Assembly (NCBI GenBank): GCA_963739985.1
Contig: CAVUCE010000001.1
Span: 372,001-436,000 of the forward strand
DNA length: 64,000 nucleotides
From: CAVUCE01 sp963739985
Lineage (GTDB): Bacteria > Bacteroidota > Ignavibacteria > Ignavibacteriales > Ignavibacteriaceae
Direction: 5' to 3'
The notes beneath the pieces are model-generated. The model was given only the letters and a program-made list of their open reading frames with translations. It searched no databases and was not told the DNA's origin. Below, in pieces: positions 54,566 through 63,730 of the stretch; within the stretch, counting starts at the first letter, position 1, and each line of letters starts with the position of its first letter. Position numbers and translations under genes: made by a program.

Positions 54566-57331
54566 ATGAAAAACAAAAAGTTTGTCATTATAGATGCAAT
54601 GGCTTTAGCTTACAGAGCATACTTTGCATTTATTAATCGTCCATTAATAACTTCTAAAGGCGAGCCCTCTTCAGCAGTTTTCGGATTTGTGAATCAATTG
54701 CTCAAAATCCTGGAAACCGAACATCCTGATTACATTTCAGTCGCGTTCGATTCTAAAGAAAAAACTTTTAGACATGAGAAATATGAACTCTATAAATCTT
54801 CGCGTGCTGCAATGCCTGAAGATATGATTCCGCAGATTCAGAGAATTAAAGACATTATTGAAGCTTTGACTATGCCGGTTTATATTATGCCGCGTTATGA
54901 AGCAGATGATATTATTGGAACCGCTGTAGCCGAAGCAGAAAAACTCGGTTTGGATTCTTTTGTGTTCACACCAGACAAAGATTACAACCAGCTTATAACA
55001 GAGAAAGTAAAAATTGTTCGTCCAGGTAAATCCGCTGAAGATATTGTTCTTTATGATACCGAAAAAGTAAAAGAAGAATTCGGATTTGAGCCAAAACAGA
55101 TGATTGATTATTTAGCTCTTATCGGTGATAAATCAGATGATATTCCCGGAGTTGCCGGAATTGGACCCAAAAGTGCAATTCCTTTAATTCAACAATTTGG
55201 TTCCGTTGAAAATATTTATGAACATATTGATGAGATCGAGAAAAAAGGCATAAAGAATAAACTTATAGAAGGAAAAGAAAACGCAATCATCTCAAAAGAT
55301 CTTGCCACCATTCATTGCGAAGTACCTATTGAATTTGATTTTGAAAAAGCAAAACTAACAAAACCGGATTTTGAAAAATTAAGGGAAATTTTCATCGATC
55401 TTGAATTCAAAACTTTCTATCAAAGATTACTAACTTATTTCGATTCATCAACAGAAAATATTGATGAAGAGATGACACCTGATGAAGTTACTGTTTTTGA
55501 TAGTAAAAAAGTAAAATATAAACTCATAACATCAGAAAAAGAAGCAAAAGACCTAGTTAAAGAATTATCTAAACAAACCTTATTAATATTTGACACGGAA
55601 ACAGATAGCTTAGATCACTTCACCTTAAACTTAGCAGGAGCATCTTTTGCTTATAAAGAAGGTGAAGCATTCTTTGTTGCAATAAATCCGTATAAAAAAG
55701 ATGATGACTTATTTGCAAAGGATTTGAGTGATCGCTTACCTTTAGGCACGTTTAAGAAAATATTTTCTCCGCTGTTCGAAAACAAAAAGATTAAAAAAGT
55801 TTGCCAAAACGGAAAGTTTGATATTTCTGTGTTAAGAAGTCAAGGCGTTGAGGTAAATAATTTTTACTTTGATACTATGTTGGCAAGCTATGTTTTAGAT
55901 CCCGATCAAAAACACGGAATGGATGAACTCTCACAAAAATATTTACACTACAAACCAATCCCCCTTTCCGAATTAATCGGCACAAAAAAAGACCCAACAA
56001 AAATTTTTGATGTTGAACTTGAGCAACTTTCTCATTATGCAGCCGAAGATGCTGATATTACTTTAAGATTATACCAACATCTTGAGAATGAATTAAAGAA
56101 AGAAAAGTTAACCAAATTAGCATTCGATGTTGAGTTCCCGTTGGTTCATGTCCTTGAGGAAATTGAACGTGAAGGAATTAATGTTGATCAAAGCGCCTTG
56201 AGCAGTTTAAGTAAGGATTTGCAAATTCTCATGGATAATTACACTAAGAAAATATACGAATTATCAGGTGAGGAATTTAATATAAATTCACCGAATCAAA
56301 TGCAGAAAATATTATTTGATAAGCTCGGATTACGAACCGGGAAAAAGACGAAAACCGGTTTTTCAACAGACGCTCGATCTTTAGAAGCTATTCGCGGTGA
56401 ACACGAAATTATAGGAATAATTTTAGATTACAGGCAGGTTTCAAAGCTCAAATCAACATACGCTGATTCACTTCCAAATCTAATTAATCCTAAAACCGGA
56501 AGAATTCATACAAGTTTTAATCAAACAGCAGCTTCAACTGGTCGATTATCCAGTAATGATCCGAATTTGCAAAACATCCCGATAAGATCAGATCTTGGAA
56601 AAGAGATTCGAAAAGCATTTGTCCCGAGAGATAAAAACCATGTTATCCTCAGCGCGGATTACAGCCAAATTGAACTAAGAATTCTTGCAAGTATTTGCGG
56701 AGATGAAGGTTTGACAAAAGCATTCAAGAATGGTGAAGATATTCACAGAAGCACTGCGGCTTTGGTTTTTATGGTTGATCCCGAAGATGTGACTGCGGAT
56801 ATGAGAAGAAAAGCTAAAGAAGTGAATTTCGGAATTTTATACGGAATCGGACCTTTTGGATTAAAAACTCGTTTAGGCGTAACACAAGCTCATGCCAAAG
56901 AAATAATTGAAACTTATTTTAGCACTTTTAAAAGAGTTAAAAATTATATGGATGATTCTGTATTAACAGCGAAAGAAAAAGGTTATGCAGAAACTTTATT
57001 GGGACGAAGAAGATTCCTGCATAATATAAATTCAAGTAACAGAGTTGTGAGACAATTTGAGGAACGTGTTGCTATAAATATGCCTATCCAAGGAACTGCG
57101 GCTGATATGATTAAGCTTGCTATGATTAACATTCAAAACGAACTTCAAAAAAGAGAAACTAAAACGAAAATGGTTTTACAGGTTCATGATGAATTGCTAT
57201 TCGATGCACATAAGGATGAAGTTGAAGAATTGCGCCCGCTAATCAAGGAAATGATGGAAAATGCTATGCCGATGAAAGTCCCGATTTTAGTAGAAACCGG
57301 AATTGGAGATAATTGGCTGGATGCACATTAA
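54566..57331 (+). CDS. polA: DNA polymerase I
   Basis: A 921-residue Pol I with all three domains. The 5'-3' nuclease (1-290) begins FVIIDAMALAYRAYF and contains FTPDKDYNQL and the helix-hairpin-helix GVAGIGPKSA. The 3'-5' exonuclease (about 318-510) keeps its metal ligands (D343, E345 in IFDTETDSLD), so proofreading is probably active. The polymerase domain has motif A SADYSQIELR, motif B RRKAKEVNFGILYGIG and motif C QVHDELLFD. It is the first gene of the plus-strand block. Confidence 0.97.
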   Translation: MKNKKFVIIDAMALAYRAYFAFINRPLITSKGEPSSAVFGFVNQLLKILETEHPDYISVAFDSKEKTFRHEKYELYKSSRAAMPEDMIPQIQRIKDIIEALTMPVYIMPRYEADDIIGTAVAEAEKLGLDSFVFTPDKDYNQLITEKVKIVRPGKSAEDIVLYDTEKVKEEFGFEPKQMIDYLALIGDKSDDIPGVAGIGPKSAIPLIQQFGSVENIYEHIDEIEKKGIKNKLIEGKENAIISKDLATIHCEVPIEFDFEKAKLTKPDFEKLREIFIDLEFKTFYQRLLTYFDSSTENIDEEMTPDEVTVFDSKKVKYKLITSEKEAKDLVKELSKQTLLIFDTETDSLDHFTLNLAGASFAYKEGEAFFVAINPYKKDDDLFAKDLSDRLPLGTFKKIFSPLFENKKIKKVCQNGKFDISVLRSQGVEVNNFYFDTMLASYVLDPDQKHGMDELSQKYLHYKPIPLSELIGTKKDPTKIFDVELEQLSHYAAEDADITLRLYQHLENELKKEKLTKLAFDVEFPLVHVLEEIEREGINVDQSALSSLSKDLQILMDNYTKKIYELSGEEFNINSPNQMQKILFDKLGLRTGKKTKTGFSTDARSLEAIRGEHEIIGIILDYRQVSKLKSTYADSLPNLINPKTGRIHTSFNQTAASTGRLSSNDPNLQNIPIRSDLGKEIRKAFVPRDKNHVILSADYSQIELRILASICGDEGLTKAFKNGEDIHRSTAALVFMVDPEDVTADMRRKAKEVNFGILYGIGPFGLKTRLGVTQAHAKEIIETYFSTFKRVKNYMDDSVLTAKEKGYAETLLGRRRFLHNINSSNRVVRQFEERVAINMPIQGTAADMIKLAMINIQNELQKRETKTKMVLQVHDELLFDAHKDEVEELRPLIKEMMENAMPMKVPILVETGIGDNWLDAH

Positions 57332-57377
57332 AGTAATTTTTAATTAAAAATTAACAATGAATAATTATTGAATACAT

Positions 57378-58406
57378 TTGATGAATATTTCTCCGGAAAA
57401 AATAAGAAAAATTCTTTGCATCAAACCGCGCGGTATTGGTGATATTGTACTTTCCACAATAATTCTTGAAAATCTTAAAGCTCATTATAAAAATGCTTCT
57501 ATAGATTATTTAACCGAAGACTTTGCTAAATCATCTGTCGAAAATAATCCATTAGTTAATAATGTTTTAACTATGGGTAAAACAGAATTTGCTTTAAAGG
57601 TTGCATTAAGAGTTCGAAAAGAGAAATATGATATAATTTTAGATTTATGGTCAAATCCGAGAACAGCACAAATTACTTTTTTATCAGGAGTAAAATATAG
57701 AGTTGGATTTGCCTATCGCGGAAGAAAGTACGCATATAATATTTTAGCAACCTCAGGTCGGGGTGAAAATCATTCTGCGGAACATAATTTAGAAATACTT
57801 AAACCAATTAATGTTCCGGTTATTTCAAAAAGGGTCAGCTATTTTATTTCGGAGCAGGATGATAATTTCGGGAAAGAATTTATTCGAACAAACTTTAACA
57901 AAGGTGAAAATGTAATTGGAATAATTCCGGCAGGCGGCTGGGCTTCCAAAAGGTGCGATGCTTCAAAATGGGTAGAAATTTGTAATACAATTAAGAAGAA
58001 ATATAAAGCAAAGTTTTTGATTTTGTGGGGTCCTGGAGATGAAAAAGATGCGAATTATATTAAAGAGAACCTGAAAAATAATGCAGTTATTGCTCCTAAA
58101 ACAAATCTCAATTCTATGAACGGCCTAATAAAAAATTGTGATTTAATAATAGCTAACGATTCAGGCCCGATGCATATTTCAGCTGCTTTAGGAAAACCCA
58201 CACTTGGAATATTCGGACCAACAAATCCTAAAAATCACGGACCTTACTCTCCTATTTCAGATTATGTTATTAAAGATGATTTGTTTTGCATAATCTGTAA
58301 TAAATTAGAATGCCCATATAATCATGAGTGTATGCTTGAATTATCGAATGAAAAGATTTTAAAGAAAGTAGAAAAAATTGGTAAGGATATTTTGATAGCT
58401 ATATAA
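57378..58406 (+). CDS. Family 9 glycosyltransferase (heptosyltransferase-like)
   Basis: GT-B enzyme of 342 residues, family GT9, as in ADP-heptose:LPS heptosyltransferases. The N-terminal CIKPRGIGDIVLSTIILENL and the C-terminal ANDSGPMHISAALGKPTLGIFGPTNP are diagnostic. A terminal C-x2-C-x4-C-x5-C cluster (FCIICNKLECPYNHEC) is common in the family. It follows polA by 46 bases. A role in LPS core or other surface glycan synthesis is inferred. Confidence 0.9.
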   Translation: MMNISPEKIRKILCIKPRGIGDIVLSTIILENLKAHYKNASIDYLTEDFAKSSVENNPLVNNVLTMGKTEFALKVALRVRKEKYDIILDLWSNPRTAQITFLSGVKYRVGFAYRGRKYAYNILATSGRGENHSAEHNLEILKPINVPVISKRVSYFISEQDDNFGKEFIRTNFNKGENVIGIIPAGGWASKRCDASKWVEICNTIKKKYKAKFLILWGPGDEKDANYIKENLKNNAVIAPKTNLNSMNGLIKNCDLIIANDSGPMHISAALGKPTLGIFGPTNPKNHGPYSPISDYVIKDDLFCIICNKLECPYNHECMLELSNEKILKKVEKIGKDILIAI

Positions 58407-58450
58407 AATATATTTTCATGTCATCTGAAAAACAGACTATCATATATTAT

Positions 58451-58479
58451 GTAGGGGACGCAAATTTTGCGTCCCCTAC
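58451..58479. repeat. 29-bp perfect palindromic repeat, copy 3
   Basis: Same 14-bp arms as copies 1 and 2 with central T instead of A. The flanking sequence differs (CAAAAAAGTCG). It sits between the convergent GT9 and GT4 genes, where the hairpin could also stop transcription from both sides. Confidence 0.92.
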
Positions 58480-58512
58480 AAAAAAGTCGAAATGAATGTT
58501 TAAGTTTATAAA

Positions 58513-59604
58513 TCATTTACGAGAAATTGCTTTGAGGAAATTGTCTAAATTATAAGCAAGATTTTGTATTCTAAAATTGTTCATAACATTATTATACGCA
58601 TTATCAGCCAGCATTTTGGCTAACTTATCATGCTCTGCAACTTTTACAATACTTGCGGCAAGTTCTTCCGGTTTTTTCAAACTAAATAATATTCCACTCA
58701 CCCCATTTTTTATAAGCTCATCATTTCCCGGAATATTGGAAGCGATTAAAGGTAAGTTTGCTGCTCCGGCTTCACAAAGTGCTAACGAAAATCCTTCTGA
58801 TCTAGAAGGAAGTAAAAATATATCCATCGCTTTATAATATTCCCAGATGTTATCAACATAACCGGGCATAATAATTCTATCTATTTCACACCCAAAAGAT
58901 TTAGCATAATCTTTAACTTCGTTTTGTGTATCCTCAGGAATTCCAACAATTAACAGAACATATTTTTTATTTAATTCAGAAAATGCTTTAAAAAGTATAT
59001 CGAAACCTTTTCTCTCTTTGTGAAACCAGGAAGAAATACCTAAGACAGTTTTATCTTTTAAATTAAATTTTTCACGTACGTTACTGCCGGAAATAGAATT
59101 GATATTTTCCGGAACTTCAACTCCGTTATGAATCACCTTTATCTTCTTTTTCATAATTCCGGAAGCACTTAAACTTTTGGCTACACCTTTACTGCAAGCA
59201 ATTTGATAATCATAATAAAGATTGTATAAAATTGATCCGATAATCGGAGCGCTCATAGAAATGTTTTGTCTGTATGCAATGTTAAGAATTTTCTTTTTAT
59301 ACTTTGATTTTAGTTTAATCCCAACTTTTCTGTCTAATGAATGATAAGAAATTATAAACTGAGGATTTATTTCATCGAATATAGAATAAATAGAGTTTAT
59401 CAAAATTTTAAAGTCTTGCTTACTATCCAAAGCAATAACTTTTATACCTTTTTCTTTTGCTCTTCTTTCAGTTAAGGAATTAGTAGAAGCAAAAAGTGTA
59501 ACATCATAACCTTTATTTTTCAATAGTTCCGAGCTTAGAATTGCAATTTTTGCGCTTCCGGCATAACCATCACCAAAACTAAATTGAAAAATTTTATTGT
59601 TCAC
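58513..59604 (-). CDS. Family 4 glycosyltransferase
   Basis: GT-B glycosyltransferase of 363 residues. The N-terminal FGDGYAGSAKIAILSSELLKNKGYDV is the acceptor domain. The C-terminal nucleotide-sugar domain carries KVIHNGVEVP, GISSWFHKERKGFDILFKAF and the E-x7-E motif in PSRSEGFSLALCEAGA. It is the only minus-strand gene among plus-strand glycan genes. Substrate unknown; a surface polysaccharide or LPS role is likely. Confidence 0.88.
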   Translation of the reverse strand: MNNKIFQFSFGDGYAGSAKIAILSSELLKNKGYDVTLFASTNSLTERRAKEKGIKVIALDSKQDFKILINSIYSIFDEINPQFIISYHSLDRKVGIKLKSKYKKKILNIAYRQNISMSAPIIGSILYNLYYDYQIACSKGVAKSLSASGIMKKKIKVIHNGVEVPENINSISGSNVREKFNLKDKTVLGISSWFHKERKGFDILFKAFSELNKKYVLLIVGIPEDTQNEVKDYAKSFGCEIDRIIMPGYVDNIWEYYKAMDIFLLPSRSEGFSLALCEAGAANLPLIASNIPGNDELIKNGVSGILFSLKKPEELAASIVKVAEHDKLAKMLADNAYNNVMNNFRIQNLAYNLDNFLKAISRK

Positions 59605-59789
59605 GGAGGCAAGTCTTTCTATTAAAGGATAGAATCTTTTATTATATTTGATAATTATTTTAGGAATTAAAGTTAAAGAATCACGATTAATTAACCAATT
59701 TAATCTTGATTAAATTTTATTTTAAAAATTAGCAACACATTTTTCCAAGTAATAAATCAATTTTATTTTGAACAAAAACACCAATTAAA

Positions 59790-60917
59790 ATGCTTCACAA
59801 AATTCCAAACTGTAAAAGATTTACTGGTTACAAACCTTGCTATCCCGATCATAATTGCTGGGTTGACGGATGTAAAGATCAACAAAAATTCGGGACAAAA
59901 ATTCTTATTGTAAATTTGGACGCAATGGGCGATGTTTTGATGACAACGGCACAATTACCCGGAATCAGGCGTAAGTTTCCCGAATCAACAATTTATTGGG
60001 TAACACTTAAAATTGCTGTTCCCCTTTTACAAAACAATCAATACATACATAAAATTTTTTCTTACGATGCCGAATCAATTGCAATCCTAAATGAAATGGA
60101 GTTTGATTATGTAATGAATGTTGATAAATCTCAGCGGTCAGCAACTCTACTAAGCTCTGTAAAAGCAAAAAACAAAATGGGGTTTGGAATAAATACAAAT
60201 GGACAAATAGTTCCGGTAAACGAAAGTGCATACTACAATTATAATCTTGGAATGGATGATCATTTTAAGTTTAAGGTTAACAAAAGAACAGGACAAGATT
60301 ATTTAGCAGAGACTTTCGAACTCGATTTTCAAAACGATGAATACACTTTTAATTTTACCGATGAAGAATTAAAATTCATCGCTGATTACAAGAAAAGCGT
60401 TGGAATCGCTGATAATGATTTGGTTGTTGGCTTTAACACGGGCTGTTCAAATTTGTATCCGAACAAAAAAATGACGATTGAACAACATGTTTATTTAATA
60501 GAAAAACTCTTAGAAAAGAAAAAGTATAAGATAGTTTTATTAGGCGGCCCGGAAGATACTGAAAGAAATAATCAAATTTATTCGCATTTTGAAGGAAGAA
60601 TAATCAATACGCCAACTAATCTTGGAGTAAGACGCGGAGCTTGTTTTGAAAGTTTGCCGAATGTTGTAATTACAGGTGATTCATTTGGAATGCATTTGGC
60701 TATTGCATTAAAAAAATTCATAATTGTCTGGTTTGGCGTTAGCTGTTGGACTGAAATAGAGCTTTATAACAGAGGAATAAAATTATTCCAAGAAGATTTA
60801 TTCTGTTCACCATGCTGGAAAAAATCTTGTCCTTATGATTTAGAATGCAGAAAAATGATCGATTTAGACAAAATTATCTTAGAAGTAGAAAATTACTTTG
60901 CTAATTCAAAAAATTAA
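59790..60917 (+). CDS. Family 9 glycosyltransferase with N-terminal cysteine cluster
   Basis: GT9-type enzyme of 375 residues. The catalytic N-terminal domain starts at about 36: ILIVNLDAMGDVLMTTAQLPGIRRKFP. Before it lies a 30-residue lead with C8, C17, C23 and C28 (KRFTGYKPCYPDHNCW). The C-terminus has TGDSFGMHLAIALKKFIIVWFG and a C-x2-C-x4-C-x5-C cluster (FCSPCWKKSCPYDLEC) with the same spacing as in the other GT9. It is followed after 2 bases by the homocysteine methyltransferase-like gene. Confidence 0.88.
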   Translation: MLHKIPNCKRFTGYKPCYPDHNCWVDGCKDQQKFGTKILIVNLDAMGDVLMTTAQLPGIRRKFPESTIYWVTLKIAVPLLQNNQYIHKIFSYDAESIAILNEMEFDYVMNVDKSQRSATLLSSVKAKNKMGFGINTNGQIVPVNESAYYNYNLGMDDHFKFKVNKRTGQDYLAETFELDFQNDEYTFNFTDEELKFIADYKKSVGIADNDLVVGFNTGCSNLYPNKKMTIEQHVYLIEKLLEKKKYKIVLLGGPEDTERNNQIYSHFEGRIINTPTNLGVRRGACFESLPNVVITGDSFGMHLAIALKKFIIVWFGVSCWTEIELYNRGIKLFQEDLFCSPCWKKSCPYDLECRKMIDLDKIILEVENYFANSKN

Positions 60918-60919
60918 AA

Positions 60920-61807
60920 ATGAATTCTGAATTATTATTAGAGAATCCTTTCAATATTAGCAGAAAAGAACGTCCTTTAATATTAGATGGAGCTATGGGA
61001 AGCCTTCTTCAGCAGAAAGGATTAAAACCGGACAAATCAAGTTGGATGACTTTAGCGAATTTTAATCATCCGGAATTAGTGAGAGAAATCCATACAGAAT
61101 ACATTGAAGCCGGTGCAGATATAATTACCACAAATACATTTAGAACTAATCCAATTTCCCTAAAAGATAAAAGCATAATTAATAAAGACAAAATTGTTAA
61201 GAATACAGTTAAACTAGCAATTGAAGCAAGAGGAAAATCTAATGTTTTTATTGCCGGCTCAAACGCGCCTGCCGAGGATTGTTATCAAAAAGAAAGAACA
61301 ATCTCCGCTTCAGAACTTATTTATAATCATCAGCACCATATTAATCAGTTGTATAGTGCTGGTGTAGATTTTATTCTAAATGAAACACAAAGTCATTTTG
61401 ATGAAATCAATATAATTTGCGAATATTGTTATAAAGAAAAGATACCTTTTGTTGTAAGTTTATTTATTGACGAAAAACTCAAATTACTTTCCGGTGAAGA
61501 TATTGATTTTGCAACAAAGTATATTTCCGATTATTCCCCTCTCGCAATTGGAATAAATTGTATTTCCCCGAAGATTTTTGAAAAATATTTTTTTAAAAAA
61601 TCCTTTGATTATAATTGGGGAATATATTTAAATTGCGGTAGCGGAAATTTATCTGATAACAAAATTGAATGTGGAATAACTCCACATGTTTATATTACAG
61701 AAATAAAAAAGATTTTAAGCAAAAATCCATCATTTGTAGGAGCGTGTTGCGGCTCCAATCCAAATCATATAAAAGAATTATTTAATCTATTTAATGAAAA
61801 ATTTTAA
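60920..61807 (+). CDS. Homocysteine S-methyltransferase family protein
   Basis: Zinc-dependent Hcy-binding domain protein of 295 residues. LILDGAMGSLLQQKG and EAGADIITTNTFRTN are typical, and the zinc cysteines are C214 (GINC) and C276-C277 (GACCG). It corresponds to the methyltransferase domain of MetH/MmuM/BHMT proteins, without a cobalamin or folate domain. The methyl donor is unknown. The end overlaps ispE by 14 bases. Confidence 0.9.
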   Translation: MNSELLLENPFNISRKERPLILDGAMGSLLQQKGLKPDKSSWMTLANFNHPELVREIHTEYIEAGADIITTNTFRTNPISLKDKSIINKDKIVKNTVKLAIEARGKSNVFIAGSNAPAEDCYQKERTISASELIYNHQHHINQLYSAGVDFILNETQSHFDEINIICEYCYKEKIPFVVSLFIDEKLKLLSGEDIDFATKYISDYSPLAIGINCISPKIFEKYFFKKSFDYNWGIYLNCGSGNLSDNKIECGITPHVYITEIKKILSKNPSFVGACCGSNPNHIKELFNLFNEKF

Positions 61808-62630
61808 ATTTAACACACCTGCAAAAATAAACTTAGGATTAAACATCATCAACAAACGTGAAGATGGTTATCACAATATAGAAACTATTTTTTATCCTGT
61901 AAATCTTTGTGATACAATTACTTTTACGCCGGCAAATTCATTTACATTTGCGAGTAACGTTCCATTGCTTAATAATATTTCAAGTAATTTAATAGTTAAA
62001 GCTAAAGAAGTTTTGGAAGAAAGGTTTAATAGAAAATTCAATCTGGAAATAAAGCTTGAAAAGCGAATACCTATTAGTGCAGGCATGGGAGGCGGAAGTT
62101 CGGATGCAGCAGCTACTTTAATAGCACTTAAAGATCTCTATGATTTAGAAATTGAGTTAGAAGAGCTCAAAAAATTAGCATTAAAAATTGGTTCAGATGT
62201 ACCTTTTTTCCTAAATCCTGTTGCCTCCTTTGCGGATTCTCGTGGTGAAAATCTTATTGAAATAGATTTAAAAATAAATAAACCTATATTAATTGTTAAC
62301 CCTGGTATCCATGTTTCCACAAGATGGGCTTATGCAAATTGTAAACCATCTTTACCAAATTTTAGACTGAATAATCTTACACAAGAAAATGTAACTATCC
62401 CCTCTGATTTGCACAAATTTGTGAAAAATGATTTTGAAGAAGCTGTATTCAATAATTACCCGTTGATTGGCGAAATTAAGCGAAATTTGCTAAAAACGGG
62501 AGCAAGCTTCGCTTTAATGACAGGCAGCGGATCAACAGTCTTTGGAATTTTTAATAATATTAAAGATGCTCAAAAAGCTCAAAAATCATTTGGAGCAAAA
62601 TATTTTACCCACATTCATTTTGAAAATTAA
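61794..62630 (+). CDS. ispE: 4-diphosphocytidyl-2-C-methyl-D-erythritol kinase
   Basis: GHMP kinase of the MEP isoprenoid pathway, 278 residues. Substrate and catalytic positions are visible: K11 in TPAKINLGLNI, the ATP loop AGMGGGSSDAAA (96-107) and catalytic D135 in IGSDVPFF. The last motif MTGSGSTVFGIF is intact. It overlaps the preceding gene by 14 bases, showing coupled translation despite unrelated functions. Confidence 0.95.
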   Translation: MKNFKFNTPAKINLGLNIINKREDGYHNIETIFYPVNLCDTITFTPANSFTFASNVPLLNNISSNLIVKAKEVLEERFNRKFNLEIKLEKRIPISAGMGGGSSDAAATLIALKDLYDLEIELEELKKLALKIGSDVPFFLNPVASFADSRGENLIEIDLKINKPILIVNPGIHVSTRWAYANCKPSLPNFRLNNLTQENVTIPSDLHKFVKNDFEEAVFNNYPLIGEIKRNLLKTGASFALMTGSGSTVFGIFNNIKDAQKAQKSFGAKYFTHIHFEN

Positions 62631-62681
62631 GTAGTAAAGTAAAATACTAGCCAATAATCACAATATATTTTATTTTTAAAG

Positions 62682-63623
62682 TTAGCTTACTGCACCTTCA
62701 GTAAATTCTACATTGTTTCTAGAAGCATTTACCTTCACTTTAGTTCCAAAAGGTACTGTAATTGTGTGCTTTATGTGACCATGTTTAAAGTTATAAACAA
62801 TAGGAATCTTTAATTCTTCAAAATAATCAGAGATTACTTCGCCAAGTGTTAAAGTTCGTGTTGATGGATCAGCTTCGTTACAGTCTGAGAATGTGCCTAA
62901 AATTATTCCGTTAACTTGATTGAATATCTTTGACAATCTAAGCTGGTTTAACATTCTATCAATTCTGTAAGGTTGTTCCCCAACTTCTTCCAGAATTAAT
63001 ATTTTATCTTTCATCGGTGGCAAATAAGGAGTTCCAACAAGCGATGCAACTAAGGCTAAGTTTCCCCCAACTAATCTTCCTTCCGCCATGCCTTTTGTCA
63101 ACTGAAATACCTTTTCATCATTTGGTTGATGAATTTTTCCTATTTTTTTATTTGAAGTTAACATACTCCAAAAATGTTCTTCCGTAAAAGGACTGACTTC
63201 GTTATAGAAATCAACGGCAACCATTGGACCGCCAAATGTTACTAATCCTGTTTTTTGTAAAAACGCCATTTGTAGAGCAGTTATATCACTATAACCGACA
63301 AATATTTTCGGATTATCTTTTATAACATTATAATTTATTTTTTCTAACAGTCTTGGTGTTCCATAACCGCCTCTCAGGCAAAATATGGCCTTAACTTCTT
63401 TTTTCTTAAACATATAATGTAAATCGTCAAGTCTCTCTTCGTCGGTTCCGGCCAAATAACCGTGATATTTGCCGACATTCTTTGCTACTTCCACTCTATA
63501 ACCAAGTTTCTCTAAATATCTTGCTCCAGATTCTATTCTTGTTAAATCACTCGGCGAAGAAGCTGGAGAAATGATTCCGATTAGATCCCCTTTGGATAGT
63601 CTCTTAGGTTTTATAATTCTCAT
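62682..63623 (-). CDS. ldcA: LD-carboxypeptidase (S66 family)
   Basis: Cytoplasmic muropeptide-recycling L,D-carboxypeptidase, 313 residues. GDLIGIISPASSP forms the N-terminal fold. The nucleophile is S112 in VGYSDITALQ; the Glu of LILEEVGEQPYRIDR and the His of FKHGHIKHTITVPFG complete the Ser-His-Glu triad. FCLRGGYGTPRLL is conserved. It is convergent with ispE and divergent from the KdsC-like gene. Confidence 0.93.
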   Translation of the reverse strand: MRIIKPKRLSKGDLIGIISPASSPSDLTRIESGARYLEKLGYRVEVAKNVGKYHGYLAGTDEERLDDLHYMFKKKEVKAIFCLRGGYGTPRLLEKINYNVIKDNPKIFVGYSDITALQMAFLQKTGLVTFGGPMVAVDFYNEVSPFTEEHFWSMLTSNKKIGKIHQPNDEKVFQLTKGMAEGRLVGGNLALVASLVGTPYLPPMKDKILILEEVGEQPYRIDRMLNQLRLSKIFNQVNGIILGTFSDCNEADPSTRTLTLGEVISDYFEELKIPIVYNFKHGHIKHTITVPFGTKVKVNASRNNVEFTEGAVS

Positions 63624-63721
63624 AATTTCCCACTTATATGACTGTTAGTTTAATTAGATTTAACTTAAATTTAAGGAATCAAAATAAATCATACAAATAT
63701 TTTAGCTCATTTTGCTATGTT

Positions 63722-63727
63722 GGAGGT
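63722..63727 (+). promoter_or_regulatory. Ribosome binding site of the last gene
   Basis: GGAGGT ending 3 bases before ATG 63731; it fixes the start of the truncated gene at the window end. Confidence 0.75.
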
Positions 63728-63730
63728 TTA

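Noticed and set aside
52718..58479. CRISPR array
   Set aside because: The three palindromic copies are 1.5-4 kb apart with genes between them; there are no regular spacers and no cas genes.
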